DNA from: Candidatus Tantalella remota
GTDB lineage: Bacteria; Omnitrophota; Gorgyraeia; Tantalellales; Tantalellaceae
Direction of reading: 5' to 3'
Assembly (NCBI GenBank): GCA_030765685.1
Contig: JAVCCB010000089.1
Coordinates: forward strand, 1-32,752
DNA: 32,752 nt
The notes beneath the pieces were generated by a model. That model saw only the letters and a program-made list of their open reading frames with translations. It ran no database searches and was not told where the DNA came from. Shown one piece after another: positions 7,297-15,223 of this stretch. Made by a program: the position numbers and the translations under genes. Position 1 is the stretch's first letter. Each line of letters opens with the position of its first letter.

Positions 7297-8100
7297 TTAT
7301 TTTGCCTCCTTGATATCGTCCACTTTGATGTCCTTTATCTTTCCGTCTCCAAAATCCACCGTAACCTGCCTCTTAAGCGGGTTTACAGATATTATCTTGC
7401 CTTTACCCATCTCTGTCATTATCTCTTTCCCTACCTTAGGAAGCCCCTTGGAGCACTCCCGGTAGCATTTATACTCGTAACCGAGACAGCACATAAGTCT
7501 TCCGCACAGACCGGAGATCTTCGACGGGTTAAGCGGCAAGTTCTGCACTTTTGCCATTTTTATCGTCACGGGATCAAAATCCTTAAGGAAAGCTTTGCAG
7601 CAGAGTTCCCGGCCGCAGGGGCCCTGTCCGCCGATCATCCTGGCTTCATCCCGAACGCCTATCTGCCTGAGCTCTATCCTAACGCGGAATATGCTCGCCA
7701 GATCCTTCACCAGATTCCGGAAATCCACCCTGTTTTCCGACGTAAAATAAAATATGACCTTCGCCCTGTCGAACGAATACTCAGCGGATACCAGCTTCAT
7801 CGGAAGTTTGTGCTCCGCGATCTTGCGGTCGCAGACGTTCATAAGGTCCTTGGATTTTTTCTCATTCTTTTCTATCTGCTGTTCGTCCCAGGGATTAGCT
7901 TTTCTTATGACTTTACGGACGGGCTTCTCGACGTGGGCCATCTCCTTGGAAGTGTCGTTCGGAGATGTCACTTCCCCCGACTCAAGCCCCCGGTCGGCCT
8001 CGACGATCACCTTGTCCCCTGTCTCGAATTTCATACCGTTAGCAAAAAAATACTTCTTCTCACCCGCTGTCCTTAGCTGTACTTGTACCAATTCCTGCAT
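7297..8100 (-). CDS. ricT: PSP1-domain protein RicT (YaaT)
   Basis: This is a 267-residue PSP1-domain protein. In Bacillus subtilis RicT acts with RicA and RicF in an iron-sulfur complex that affects RNase Y-dependent mRNA maturation; outside Firmicutes its role is little known. The cysteine clusters typical of the family are visible: GPCGRELCCKAF and SGLCGRLMCCLGYE, in the middle of the chain, with the RIELRQIGVRDEARMIGG segment before them. The C-terminal part has a KxKIISVNPLKRQVTVDF-like beta fold. The ATG at 8100 has a strong site (AAGGAG, 8 bases away). It lies directly between holB and metG, the conserved position. RicA and RicF homologues are not in the window. Confidence 0.94.
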   Translation of the reverse strand: MQELVQVQLRTAGEKKYFFANGMKFETGDKVIVEADRGLESGEVTSPNDTSKEMAHVEKPVRKVIRKANPWDEQQIEKNEKKSKDLMNVCDRKIAEHKLPMKLVSAEYSFDRAKVIFYFTSENRVDFRNLVKDLASIFRVRIELRQIGVRDEARMIGGQGPCGRELCCKAFLKDFDPVTIKMAKVQNLPLNPSKISGLCGRLMCCLGYEYKCYRECSKGLPKVGKEIMTEMGKGKIISVNPLKRQVTVDFGDGKIKDIKVDDIKEAK

Positions 8101-8141
8101 TTTACCAGCTCCTTCTATATTAACGCGCTCTAAGCGCTTTT

Positions 8142-9113
8142 TTATTTAAGTATCATCGGCAGGTTCTGCGCGACCAGTTTAGGGTTCACGTTACCCGCCA
8201 GATAGATCTTTGTCTGTACCAGCTTTTCCACTATAAGGTTTATCTTGTCCAGTGAATAGCTCTTAAAAAAACTGTATGCCTGGCTGGTCAGGACATCCTT
8301 ATCCAGCACCAGCTCCTCGAGCCCTTCCTTCCCTAGTGTTACATCCCGAAAGAACATTATGAGCATCTCGATATCGTCCATAATATCGTCCCTGCCTTCA
8401 GTGTGCCATATAAGACAGGGCGGGTTCTCCTCGTTCGCTATTTCTCCCAGAATACCAAGAAGCGAGGCTTTTCTTGAGAGTATATCCTCTTCCATCATCT
8501 CGATGGCCCGGCCCGGAGATCCCTGGGAAAAATACGCGAGAAGCGAGGCTGTTTTACCATCTATATCAGTACTGCCGGTGATCACATCGGCAGTATCCTC
8601 AAGAGAAAGAAACTGGAACCTTACTTCCGCGCATCTGGATATCACTGTATCCAGAAGTAGTTCTTTTTTATCGGTTATCAGGATCAACAGTCCCGACCCG
8701 GGCGGCTCTTCCAACACCTTAAGCAAAGCGTTGGATGATTCATCCGTCATAAGGTGCGCGTCCTCCAGTACACATACGCTGACCGGCGCCTGATAGGGCT
8801 TATAACTGAGCCTGTCCTTGGCTTCTCTTACCTGGTCCACTTTAATCGCTTTGTTCTTTTCGGGTTTTATCCAGTTGAGATCCGGGTGTTCCAACGCGCC
8901 TATTTTCATGCACGTTACGCAATGCCCGCACGCGCCGCCATCGGTCGACTTATTCTCGCACATAAGCGACATAATAAAAGCTTTGGCGCATAAAGCCCTG
9001 CCTACGCCTTTAGGGCCGGAAAAAAGATAACTGTTAGCTATCCTCTTTCCCCGCAGGTTGCTCTTTAGTAACCTGACGGCATTCGGCTGCCCTTTTATGT
9101 CGTTCAATCTCAT
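8142..9113 (-). CDS. holB: DNA polymerase III delta-prime subunit
   Basis: Delta-prime is the structural clamp-loader subunit that helps load the sliding clamp. The start is placed at the ATG at 9113, giving MRLNDIKGQPNAVRLLKSNL, the usual family N-terminus. A TTG at 9146 would add 11 residues that do not fit the family. The chain has a zinc module with Cys in CENKSTDGGACGHCVTC, a segment ALLKVLEEPP typical of clamp loaders, and an SRC motif (VISRCAEVRF). The phosphate-binding loop reads GPKGVGRA, with Arg in place of the usual Lys. This fits a subunit that need not hydrolyse ATP. It is followed by ricT after 41 bases. Confidence 0.93.
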   Translation of the reverse strand: MRLNDIKGQPNAVRLLKSNLRGKRIANSYLFSGPKGVGRALCAKAFIMSLMCENKSTDGGACGHCVTCMKIGALEHPDLNWIKPEKNKAIKVDQVREAKDRLSYKPYQAPVSVCVLEDAHLMTDESSNALLKVLEEPPGSGLLILITDKKELLLDTVISRCAEVRFQFLSLEDTADVITGSTDIDGKTASLLAYFSQGSPGRAIEMMEEDILSRKASLLGILGEIANEENPPCLIWHTEGRDDIMDDIEMLIMFFRDVTLGKEGLEELVLDKDVLTSQAYSFFKSYSLDKINLIVEKLVQTKIYLAGNVNPKLVAQNLPMILK

Positions 9114-9149
9114 CGTATCCCGTATTCTTCTGCCTAGTAACCACAATTT

Positions 9150-9170
9150 AAGTAAAAAGGATAAAGGAAA
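9150..9170. repeat. AAGTAAA / AAGGAAA heptads
   Basis: Three units of seven bases (AAGTAAA, AAGGATA, AAGGAAA) lie upstream of holB. They are the same family and orientation as 5271-5305. Confidence 0.75.
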
Positions 9171-9300
9171 TCATCATCCCCGCGGAAGCGGGGATCCAAT
9201 CAAAAATATTACTTCCATTTGATTCCCGCTTCGCTGAAGCCCTCTGGCTTTCGGCACTTCCTCGGGGACCTTTGCCCCTCGGTCGCGCGGGAATCACGTC
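9171..9300. repeat. Composite palindromic dispersed repeat, copy 2
   Basis: The element opens with TCATCCCCGCGGAAGCGGGG, a perfect hairpin. It continues with the spacer containing AAAAATATTACTTCC that is shared with copy 1 (9188-9231 against 3673-3716, differing by one inserted base). It ends with CCTCGGGGACCTTTGCCCCT and GCGGGAATCACG. The GGGGCAAAGGTCCCC arm is in the opposite orientation to copy 1. Confidence 0.8.
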
Positions 9301-9341
9301 CCCTGCGCCTTCGGCTTGCGGATCCAGCGTCGCGAAGTTTA

Positions 9342-9370
9342 CCCTGAACCGAACTTGTTCTGGTTTAGGG
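9342..9370. repeat. Imperfect 29-bp palindrome
   Basis: CCCTGAACCGAAC pairs with the sequence ending CTGGTTTAGGG. The stem is about 12-13 base pairs and the loop is short. A related half, CCCTGAACCGGAAC, occurs at 15186-15199 between mlaF and mlaD. Confidence 0.6.
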
Positions 9371-9379
9371 CTCCTGGTT

Positions 9380-9482
9380 TTCCCTATTCCCTATTCCCTG
9401 TTTACCGTTTACAGTTTTCTGTTCACCGTTTACAGCTTACTGTTTACAGCTTATCTCCTACCACTAAACCTTAACCTCGATC
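9380..9482. repeat. CCCTATT and GTTTACA heptad arrays downstream of tmk
   Basis: CCCTATT units (about 9382-9399) pass directly into eight perfectly phased units at 9400-9455, consensus GTTTACN. AACCTTA-like units follow up to the stop codon of tmk (9483-9485). There is no gene in 9147-9482. Confidence 0.88.
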
Positions 9483-10133
9483 TTAACCTTCTTCAACTTT
9501 TTCTATCAAACTATAAACTTCCTTCTTCACCAACTCGTACGTATCCCCTATCTTCTCCCTCACACTTATGACCTTTATCCTCTCCGGATACTTAGCGGCA
9601 AGTTCAAGATATCCCTGCCGGACCTTTGTATGGAAATCGTTGCCTCTTTTTTCCATCCGGTCAGCCGCGCCGGCCCTGAGGGCGCGCTTCAGCCCCGTCT
9701 TAACGTCCAGATCCATAAGCAGCGTCAGGTCGGGCACAAGCCCTCCCGTAGCGGCATTATCCACGGTCTCGATCAGCGACATGTCCATGCCAAGCCCGTA
9801 CCCCTGGTAAGCAAAGGTAGCTGTATTGAAACGGTCACAGATCACTATCTTCCTGTCTTTAAGCGCGGGGCGGATCATCTCTTCCACATGCTGCGCCCTG
9901 TCCGCTTCGAAAAGAAAAAGTTCCGCTTTCTCTCCGAGATGAATATTGTCTTTTTGAAGAAGAATATCCCTTATCTTTGATCCAAGTTCTGTTCCTCCGG
10001 GCTGGGCGGTATGCACGACCTGGTAACCGTCAGCTATAAGGTCATCGCATAAAGAAGCGGACTGAGTGCTTTTGCCGCTGCCCTCGGGACCTTCAAGAGT
10101 TATAAAAATACCTCTGGTCAACTCTTTCGCCAT
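9483..10133 (-). CDS. tmk: Thymidylate kinase
   Basis: Tmk phosphorylates dTMP to dTDP, an essential step towards dTTP. Its 216 residues match the bacterial norm. The P-loop is GPEGSGKST (15-23). The dTMP-binding DRFNTATFAYQG motif and PGGTELGSKIRD, typical of the family, follow. The LID region carries RAADRMEKRG-like basic residues. The start overlaps the end of cysS by 16 bases, which indicates translational coupling. The stop codon lies against a repeat array. It precedes holB and ricT, as in Bacillus. Confidence 0.96.
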   Translation of the reverse strand: MAKELTRGIFITLEGPEGSGKSTQSASLCDDLIADGYQVVHTAQPGGTELGSKIRDILLQKDNIHLGEKAELFLFEADRAQHVEEMIRPALKDRKIVICDRFNTATFAYQGYGLGMDMSLIETVDNAATGGLVPDLTLLMDLDVKTGLKRALRAGAADRMEKRGNDFHTKVRQGYLELAAKYPERIKVISVREKIGDTYELVKKEVYSLIEKVEEG

Positions 10134-11602
10134 ACAGGCCCCTCCGGGGTATCTTCAACGGTAACACCCTTTTTCAGAAGTTCGTCGCGTATCTCATCTG
10201 ATCTGGCATAATCTTTTTGTTCGCGGGCGGTTTCCCGCACGGCAACAAGTTGTTCTATTTTTGCTTCTTCGCTCGCGTCCAATTCTACGGGCCGCAGCGT
10301 AAGCCCCAGGATATCCGCGAACCTGAGTATGTAGTTCTTTATAGCGCTGGTCATATGGGATTTCCCCGAAAGGGACATCTCATCCCCGGAGAGACAGTCG
10401 TTCCCCTGCCTTACGGCATCGAATATTACAGAAAGCGCCGCGGAAGTGTTGAAATCGTCGTTCATCGCTTCATCGAACTTCTCCTGAAGATTGTTAACCG
10501 CCCACTGGGCTTTACCCATGTCCTCAAGACCCATGGGCGCTTCGCCGTTACGGTCTTTTTCGGAATATTCTTTCCTTATTCTGTCTGCCTTATCAAAAAA
10601 TATCATGATCCTTTCTTTCGATCTGCGCGCTTCTTCTATTTTTTCATCGGTATAATCCATGGGGCTTCTGTAATGACTAGTAAGAAACGCTATTTTAAGA
10701 GGATCCGCGTCACCATACTTTTTAAAATAATCGTCTATAGTTATGTAGTTGCCTAAAGATTTAGACATCTTCTCCCCGCCCACGCTCAGGAGTCCGTTAT
10801 GTATCCAGTACCTGGCAAAAGATTTCCCCGTTGCGGCTTCCGCCTGAGCGATCTCGTTCTCATGATGCGGGAATATCAAGTCCAGCCCCCCTCCGTGCAC
10901 GTCAAACTCTTCTCCGAGAATATTGGTACTCATCACCGAGCACTCTATATGCCACCCGGGACGCCCATCCCCCCAGGGACTCTCCCAGAAAGGTTCCCCT
11001 TCTTTCACCACTTTCCACAGCGCGAAATCAAGAGGATGCCTTTTGTTCTCATCGACTTCTATCCTCACCCCGTGGTTCATCTCATCCTTGTTCTGGTTGG
11101 ATAACTTTCCATAATCCGCAAACTTGTCCACACTGAAATAAACGTTTCCCCCGGAAGCGTAGGCGTATTCTTTTTTTATAAGCACCTCTATGAACCGTAA
11201 CATGTTCTCTATGTTCTCGGTAGCTTTAGGCTCAACGGTCGGCGGACGCACTCCGAGCCTGTCCAGTTCCCTGTGATATACATCGAGATACCGTTTTGAT
11301 ACCTCCGTGACCCTTTGCTGAAGTCTCTCAGGAGAGGCCTTCTCGCCCAGCTCCTCAAGCTCCGATATCGCCTTGTTGATTATTTTATCGTCCACATCTG
11401 TCACGTTCCTGACAAAATACACCTCAAGGCCGGTATACTCAAAGTATCTCCTTATAACGTCAAAAGCGTAAGCGCTCCTCGCGTGCCCTATGTGAGGCAC
11501 ATCGTAAACGGTAGGGCCACAGACGTACATATTCACTTTGCCTTCTTCTATCGTCCTGAACTCTTCCTTATCCCTCGTGAGGGTATTATAGATCGTTATC
11601 AT
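10118..11602 (-). CDS. cysS: Cysteinyl-tRNA synthetase
   Basis: CysS charges tRNA-Cys. The zinc that recognises cysteine is bound by Cys28, Cys221, His246 and Glu250, the conserved spacing. HIGH is at 37-40 and KMSKS at 278-282. The 494-residue length is slightly above that of E. coli CysS. The start MITIYNTLT is the family N-terminus; the purine-rich AGAGAGG sits unusually close to the ATG. It follows cysE after 10 bases, the serine acetyltransferase that supplies the cysteine precursor, a pairing also seen in Bacillus. The 3' end overlaps tmk. Confidence 0.97.
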   Translation of the reverse strand: MITIYNTLTRDKEEFRTIEEGKVNMYVCGPTVYDVPHIGHARSAYAFDVIRRYFEYTGLEVYFVRNVTDVDDKIINKAISELEELGEKASPERLQQRVTEVSKRYLDVYHRELDRLGVRPPTVEPKATENIENMLRFIEVLIKKEYAYASGGNVYFSVDKFADYGKLSNQNKDEMNHGVRIEVDENKRHPLDFALWKVVKEGEPFWESPWGDGRPGWHIECSVMSTNILGEEFDVHGGGLDLIFPHHENEIAQAEAATGKSFARYWIHNGLLSVGGEKMSKSLGNYITIDDYFKKYGDADPLKIAFLTSHYRSPMDYTDEKIEEARRSKERIMIFFDKADRIRKEYSEKDRNGEAPMGLEDMGKAQWAVNNLQEKFDEAMNDDFNTSAALSVIFDAVRQGNDCLSGDEMSLSGKSHMTSAIKNYILRFADILGLTLRPVELDASEEAKIEQLVAVRETAREQKDYARSDEIRDELLKKGVTVEDTPEGPVWRKS

Positions 11603-11612
11603 ACCTCTCTAG

Positions 11613-12347
11613 TCAGTCCTTTCCTTTCGCGTCTTCTTTCCCGTTCTCATGAAAATCACCTATCTCGTTCTCAATGTGGTCTATCTCGTGCTGCAGTCTT
11701 TCCAGCGCCTGCTGTATAGGATCCGGCAGCGCTGAATGATCGAGGTTGATGCCGCCGGGAATGCGCTGTCCGCGTTTCTTAGCTACCCTGGCGGGAACTC
11801 CCACCGCGGTAGAATCCTCCGGCACATCCCTTATCACTACAGCGTTTGCTCCGACCATGACGTTGTTCCCGATCTTTATATTCCCGAGTATCTTGGCACC
11901 GGCGCCTACTACTACATTATCTCCCAGAGTAGGATGCCTTTTCCCTGTTTCCTTCCCTGTGCCGCCGAGCGTCACCCCCTGGAATAGCGTAACGCTCTCG
12001 CCGATGACTGTGGTCTCTCCGATAACCACTCCCATGCCATGATCTATAAAGAGGCCTTTACCTATAGTCGCCCCCGGATGTATCTCGATCCCCGTCATCC
12101 ATTTCCCTAGCTGGGAAAAGTACCTGGGCAAAAACGGCACTGACGCTTTCTTCAGATGACTTGTTATCCTGTGATAGACCAGCGCGTGCAGGCCCGCGTA
12201 AGTAAAGATCAGCTCAGCATAATTCGTAGCGGCAGGATCTCTTTCCATAGCGGCTCTTATCTCGTCCTTAAAGAACTTGCGCACCAGTACGTAGAATACT
12301 GCCGCTAATATGGCTACAATAATAATAAAGTTCAGCAAGCACACCAT
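11613..12347 (-). CDS. cysE: Serine O-acetyltransferase CysE with N-terminal membrane segment
   Basis: CysE makes O-acetylserine from serine and acetyl-CoA for cysteine synthesis. Residues 80-190 form the left-handed hexapeptide beta helix: IEIHPGATIG, FIDHGMGVVIGE with catalytic His103, GVTLGGTGKETGKRHP and NVVVGAGAKILG. Residues about 3-22 are hydrophobic and probably a membrane anchor, as in epsE-like/CysE variants of several phyla. The C-terminus is long, charged and helical. The ATG at 12347 has AAGGAGAG in front and lies one base after the ispF stop, so the two are coupled. Confidence 0.95.
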   Translation of the reverse strand: MVCLLNFIIIVAILAAVFYVLVRKFFKDEIRAAMERDPAATNYAELIFTYAGLHALVYHRITSHLKKASVPFLPRYFSQLGKWMTGIEIHPGATIGKGLFIDHGMGVVIGETTVIGESVTLFQGVTLGGTGKETGKRHPTLGDNVVVGAGAKILGNIKIGNNVMVGANAVVIRDVPEDSTAVGVPARVAKKRGQRIPGGINLDHSALPDPIQQALERLQHEIDHIENEIGDFHENGKEDAKGKD

Positions 12348-12348
12348 A

Positions 12349-12828
12349 TCAACTCTCCTTTTTATTCAACAATACAACAGCGTATGCCTCGATAGATTCA
12401 CCTTTACCCGTAGAACCAAGCCCCTCGGCCGTCTTACCTTTCACGCTTACGTCTGCCGCCTGTATCCCCAACTCGGTACTGACGCTGGCGGCGATCGCGC
12501 CGGCGTGCGGACCTATTTTAGGTTCCTCCGCGATGATCACACAATCAAGATTCCCTACCGTAAACCCTTCTTCCGCCGCGAAAGACGCTATATCCTTCAG
12601 AAACTCCATACTGTCAGCATCCTTGAAAGACGGGTCCGTATCGGGATATCTCTGACCGATATCGCCTTTCCCCATAGCTCCGAGGATAGCGTCGCATACC
12701 GCGTGCACGAGGACATCCCCGTCGGAATGCCCTACCGGCCCTGAAGGGTGGTCTATCCCGACGCCGCCGATAACCATACGGCGCCCGAGAGACAACCGGT
12801 GTATATCATACCCCATTCCTATTTTCAT
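12349..12828 (-). CDS. ispF: 2-C-methyl-D-erythritol 2,4-cyclodiphosphate synthase
   Basis: IspF closes the cyclodiphosphate ring in the non-mevalonate isoprenoid pathway, releasing CMP. The 159-residue length is typical. Metal ligands Asp8 and His10 (GYDIH) and His42 are present. So are GHSDGDVLVHAVCDAILG and the C-terminal KGKTAEGLGSTGKGE substrate loop. The IspD gene that usually precedes or is fused to it is not in the window. The gene sits between the PIN-TRAM gene and cysE, the same relative order as in Bacillus, where ispD and gltX lie in between. Confidence 0.97.
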   Translation of the reverse strand: MKIGMGYDIHRLSLGRRMVIGGVGIDHPSGPVGHSDGDVLVHAVCDAILGAMGKGDIGQRYPDTDPSFKDADSMEFLKDIASFAAEEGFTVGNLDCVIIAEEPKIGPHAGAIAASVSTELGIQAADVSVKGKTAEGLGSTGKGESIEAYAVVLLNKKES

Positions 12829-12865
12829 TTTTACCCTGTTCTCTCAGACAAACTACCGGACCTCT

Positions 12866-14305
12866 TTATTGTCCGTCATGCTGCTGCGTATCCTGTTCCG
12901 GCTGCTGCCGGTCCTGAGAATTGTTGTCCTGTCTTTTGTGCTCTTCAGCCTGAGGTTTGTTATCCTGAGACTCGTGCTGTTCCGTCTGAGGTTTATTCTC
13001 CTGCCTCTGGGGCTGTTCCGCCTGAGGTTTATTCTCCTGCCTCTGGGGCTGTTCCGTCTGAGGTTTATTCTCCTGCCTCTGGGGCTGTTCCGCCTGAGGT
13101 TTATTCTCCTGCCTCTGGGGCTGTTCCGTCTGAGGTTTATTCTCCCGCCTCTGTGGTTCCGCCTGCGGCTTATTCTCCCGCCTCTGTGGTTCCGCCTGCG
13201 GCTTATTCTCCTGCCTGTCACGCGGCTTCTGCTGCCTGTTGTTTCTCGGCCTTCTCTGCTCAGATCTTTTCTGCTCCGGCCTTTTCTGCGCGGGTCTCTT
13301 CTGCTCATGCTTTTCGTTAAGCGCGGCAAAAATCATCCTTCCGGCAGACGTCTGCAAAACGCTTGATATAGTCACGCGCACCCTTTTACCTATCATTTGC
13401 CTGGAATTATCGACGACTATCATTGTGCCGTCATCAAGGAAAGCCACACCCTGATCCCTTTCCTTACCTTCTTTTCTGATCTGCACTTCCATCTGTTCTC
13501 CTGGGAAAACAACCGGACGCATCGCGTTGGCAAGGTCGTTTATATTGAGGACTTCCACGCCTTCAAGTTTAGCGACCTTGTTAAGATTGAAATCGTTCGT
13601 AAGTACCGGGCAATCCAGTATCTTCGCCATCCTCACCAGCTTGGCATCGACTTCCTTAATTTCCGACAGACCTTCCTCATGTATTATGATCTCTATTCCC
13701 GGTATCTGTTTAAGCCTATCCAGTATGTCAAGTCCCCGGCGGCCTCTCCTCCGTCTCCCGTCATCGGCGCTGTCTGCTATCTGCTGCAGTTCATGAAGGA
13801 CGAAACGGGGCACTACTACCTTTCCCTGTAGGAACGCTGTCTCGCATATCCCGGATATCCTTCCATCGATAATAACGCTGGTATCCAGAAGAAACCTCTG
13901 GTCCCTCTGGTCCTCTCTCGAAAACCTTACATACGGTATGACCACATTAAATTCGTCTTTCCCCTTGATAGCGATGACCATGCCGAGATAACAAAATATA
14001 AGAGTGAACACTATCTGAAATATCGAGTACTGCAACGCTTCCATCGGAAGAAGACGCAAAATAAGCGTTATCATCCAGGCCATAAAAAACCCGAAGGCGA
14101 GCCCGAACGCGGCCGCCGAAAGGTTTCGCAACGAAACGCTCTTCATTTTGGCCTCTAAAAATGATATTACCGCACCTATAGTTAACCCTATTCCCGCAGC
14201 CAGCAATGCCTTCTGGCTTACCAGACCCGTAAAACCGGACCCGATATAATAACCACACACCGCGCTTAGGACCAGAAAAAAGGTCCTTATCAGTTTAATT
14301 GTCAT
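12866..14305 (-). CDS. PIN-TRAM membrane protein (YacL-like) with a repetitive C-terminal tail
   Basis: The start is set at the ATG at 14305 (MTIKLIRTFF), which has a GGAAGTGAG site; an ATG at 14359 would add 18 unlikely residues. The 479-residue protein has four hydrophobic helices within about 1-115. A PIN nuclease-like domain follows (FLLDTSVIIDGR, FVLHELQQIAD, VLTNDFNLNKVA), then a TRAM domain (EQMEVQIRKEGKERDQGVAF to RMIFAALN). From about residue 333 a basic Pro/Gln-rich tail appears, with eight 11-12-residue repeats of the form ENKPQAEQPQRQ. Bacillus YacL (about 366 residues) lacks this tail. The protein may be a membrane-tethered RNA-binding or nuclease factor; its substrate is unknown. 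Confidence 0.92.
   Translation of the reverse strand: MTIKLIRTFFLVLSAVCGYYIGSGFTGLVSQKALLAAGIGLTIGAVISFLEAKMKSVSLRNLSAAAFGLAFGFFMAWMITLILRLLPMEALQYSIFQIVFTLIFCYLGMVIAIKGKDEFNVVIPYVRFSREDQRDQRFLLDTSVIIDGRISGICETAFLQGKVVVPRFVLHELQQIADSADDGRRRRGRRGLDILDRLKQIPGIEIIIHEEGLSEIKEVDAKLVRMAKILDCPVLTNDFNLNKVAKLEGVEVLNINDLANAMRPVVFPGEQMEVQIRKEGKERDQGVAFLDDGTMIVVDNSRQMIGKRVRVTISSVLQTSAGRMIFAALNEKHEQKRPAQKRPEQKRSEQRRPRNNRQQKPRDRQENKPQAEPQRRENKPQAEPQRRENKPQTEQPQRQENKPQAEQPQRQENKPQTEQPQRQENKPQAEQPQRQENKPQTEQHESQDNKPQAEEHKRQDNNSQDRQQPEQDTQQHDGQ
12929..13210. repeat. In-frame tandem repeat of 33/36 bp inside the PIN-TRAM gene
   Basis: Eight contiguous units encode the C-terminal repeats. Six are 36 bases and two (13145-13210) are 33 bases. 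The four units at 13001-13144 are nearly identical. One codon alternates between Thr and Ala from unit to unit, giving a 72-base higher-order period. There are no spacers, so this is not a CRISPR array. The repeats keep several other frames open, which explains spurious long open frames on both strands here. Confidence 0.95.
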
Positions 14306-14363
14306 ACTACTCACTTCCTTTCTGAAAATTAATAAAAATTCATTACGGCCGACATCCATTCTG

Positions 14364-14380
14364 ACGGGCTGGTAGCCCGT
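14364..14380 (-). other. Perfect hairpin between mlaD and the PIN-TRAM gene
   Basis: ACGGGCT and AGCCCGT form a seven-pair stem with a three-base loop, 22 bases after the mlaD stop codon. No run of U follows directly, so it is not a standard terminator. It may protect the mRNA end or be part of a small repeat. Confidence 0.5.
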
Positions 14381-14401
14381 GCCCGGCCATCAACTGTGTC
14401 G

Positions 14402-15142
14402 TCAGCGGGGGCTTATATTCGTCCCGGACGACGTCTTGTCGCTCTTTTTCTTCTTGTCAGAGGTCCTGCCTTTCTGCAGCAGCTTCCACGGATGAGCCTT
14501 AATGTCAGCCGTAAATTCCTCCAGATTGTTGTACACCGCTTCGTCGGTAAGAAATTTACCTACGGTTCCTTCTCCAGCTTTTATCCTGTCGAATATTGTC
14601 ACCAGATCGTTATAGAGCGTGTCGTCGACAAGAAGTTTCCCGAGGGTGCCGTCGCCGTCCGCGGCTCTTTTAATGATCACGGTAAACGACTGGACGAGCT
14701 CCTTCACCTGCTCCATCTGCTCACCTACGTTCACGGGGGTTTTGCCTATAATGGTATCCCCGTCTTTAAGAAATATTTTTTCCTTCCCCGGGCTCAGTTC
14801 AAGATACTGCTCACCCAAAAGCCCCAGAGTATTTATCCTCGCTACAGCGTCCTTTTCTATGCGCAGATCACCCTCTATGCGCACGTCTACCTTGACGCGA
14901 GTCCTACCGGCTTCACCGTCATAAAAGATCTTTATGTCTTTCACCTCACCGGCATCCACACCCGCGAAACGCACCGGCGCGTTAACTTTTATGCCATTCG
15001 TAAAATCGAAAAGGATATCAATGTCATATCCTTTCCGCAGCAGGTAAAAGTCGCTGATCGAGAAGACCATCAGGAACATGATAAAGATCCCTATCCCTAT
15101 GAACAGCCCCACTTTGATCTCAAGCTTTTCATCTCTGAACAT
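14402..15142 (-). CDS. mlaD: MlaD-family (MCE domain) lipid transport protein
   Basis: This is the substrate-binding MCE protein of an Mla-type ABC transporter that moves phospholipids between inner and outer membranes. A single membrane helix at about 10-30 anchors it. The MCE domain spans about 36-115 (VRFAGVDAGEVKDI, INTLGLLGEQYLEL). A helical tail with HPWKLLQKG near the end is common in MlaD-like proteins. The 246-residue length is normal for the group. The ATG at 15142 has a strong AAAGGAG site. It follows mlaE and mlaF. A periplasmic MlaC or an outer-membrane MlaA gene is not in the window. Confidence 0.93.
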   Translation of the reverse strand: MFRDEKLEIKVGLFIGIGIFIMFLMVFSISDFYLLRKGYDIDILFDFTNGIKVNAPVRFAGVDAGEVKDIKIFYDGEAGRTRVKVDVRIEGDLRIEKDAVARINTLGLLGEQYLELSPGKEKIFLKDGDTIIGKTPVNVGEQMEQVKELVQSFTVIIKRAADGDGTLGKLLVDDTLYNDLVTIFDRIKAGEGTVGKFLTDEAVYNNLEEFTADIKAHPWKLLQKGRTSDKKKKSDKTSSGTNISPR

Positions 15143-15223
15143 CTTTTATCTCCTTTGTTACCTTGTTAAAAATAATACACACTTGCCCTGAACCGGAACG
15201 CCGAAGGTGTGACTGGTTCGAGG

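Noticed and set aside
7138-8076. 312-codon open frame on the plus strand
   Set aside because: It runs antisense across metG and ricT, both firmly identified.
8125-8143. Hairpin GCGCT-CTA-AGCGC followed by six T, terminator-like on the plus strand
   Set aside because: No plus-strand gene precedes it; on the minus strand the stem is not followed by a U run, and ricT continues directly.
9114-9146. Longer holB start (TTG at 9146)
   Set aside because: The added residues do not match the delta-prime N-terminus; the ATG at 9113 does.
13001-13144. Possible CRISPR array with 36-bp repeats
   Set aside because: The units are contiguous with no spacers and are translated in frame as part of a protein.
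12748-13366. Proline/alanine- or leucine-rich open frames on both strands
   Set aside because: They are other-frame readings of the 36-bp tandem repeat in the PIN-TRAM gene, which stays open in several frames.
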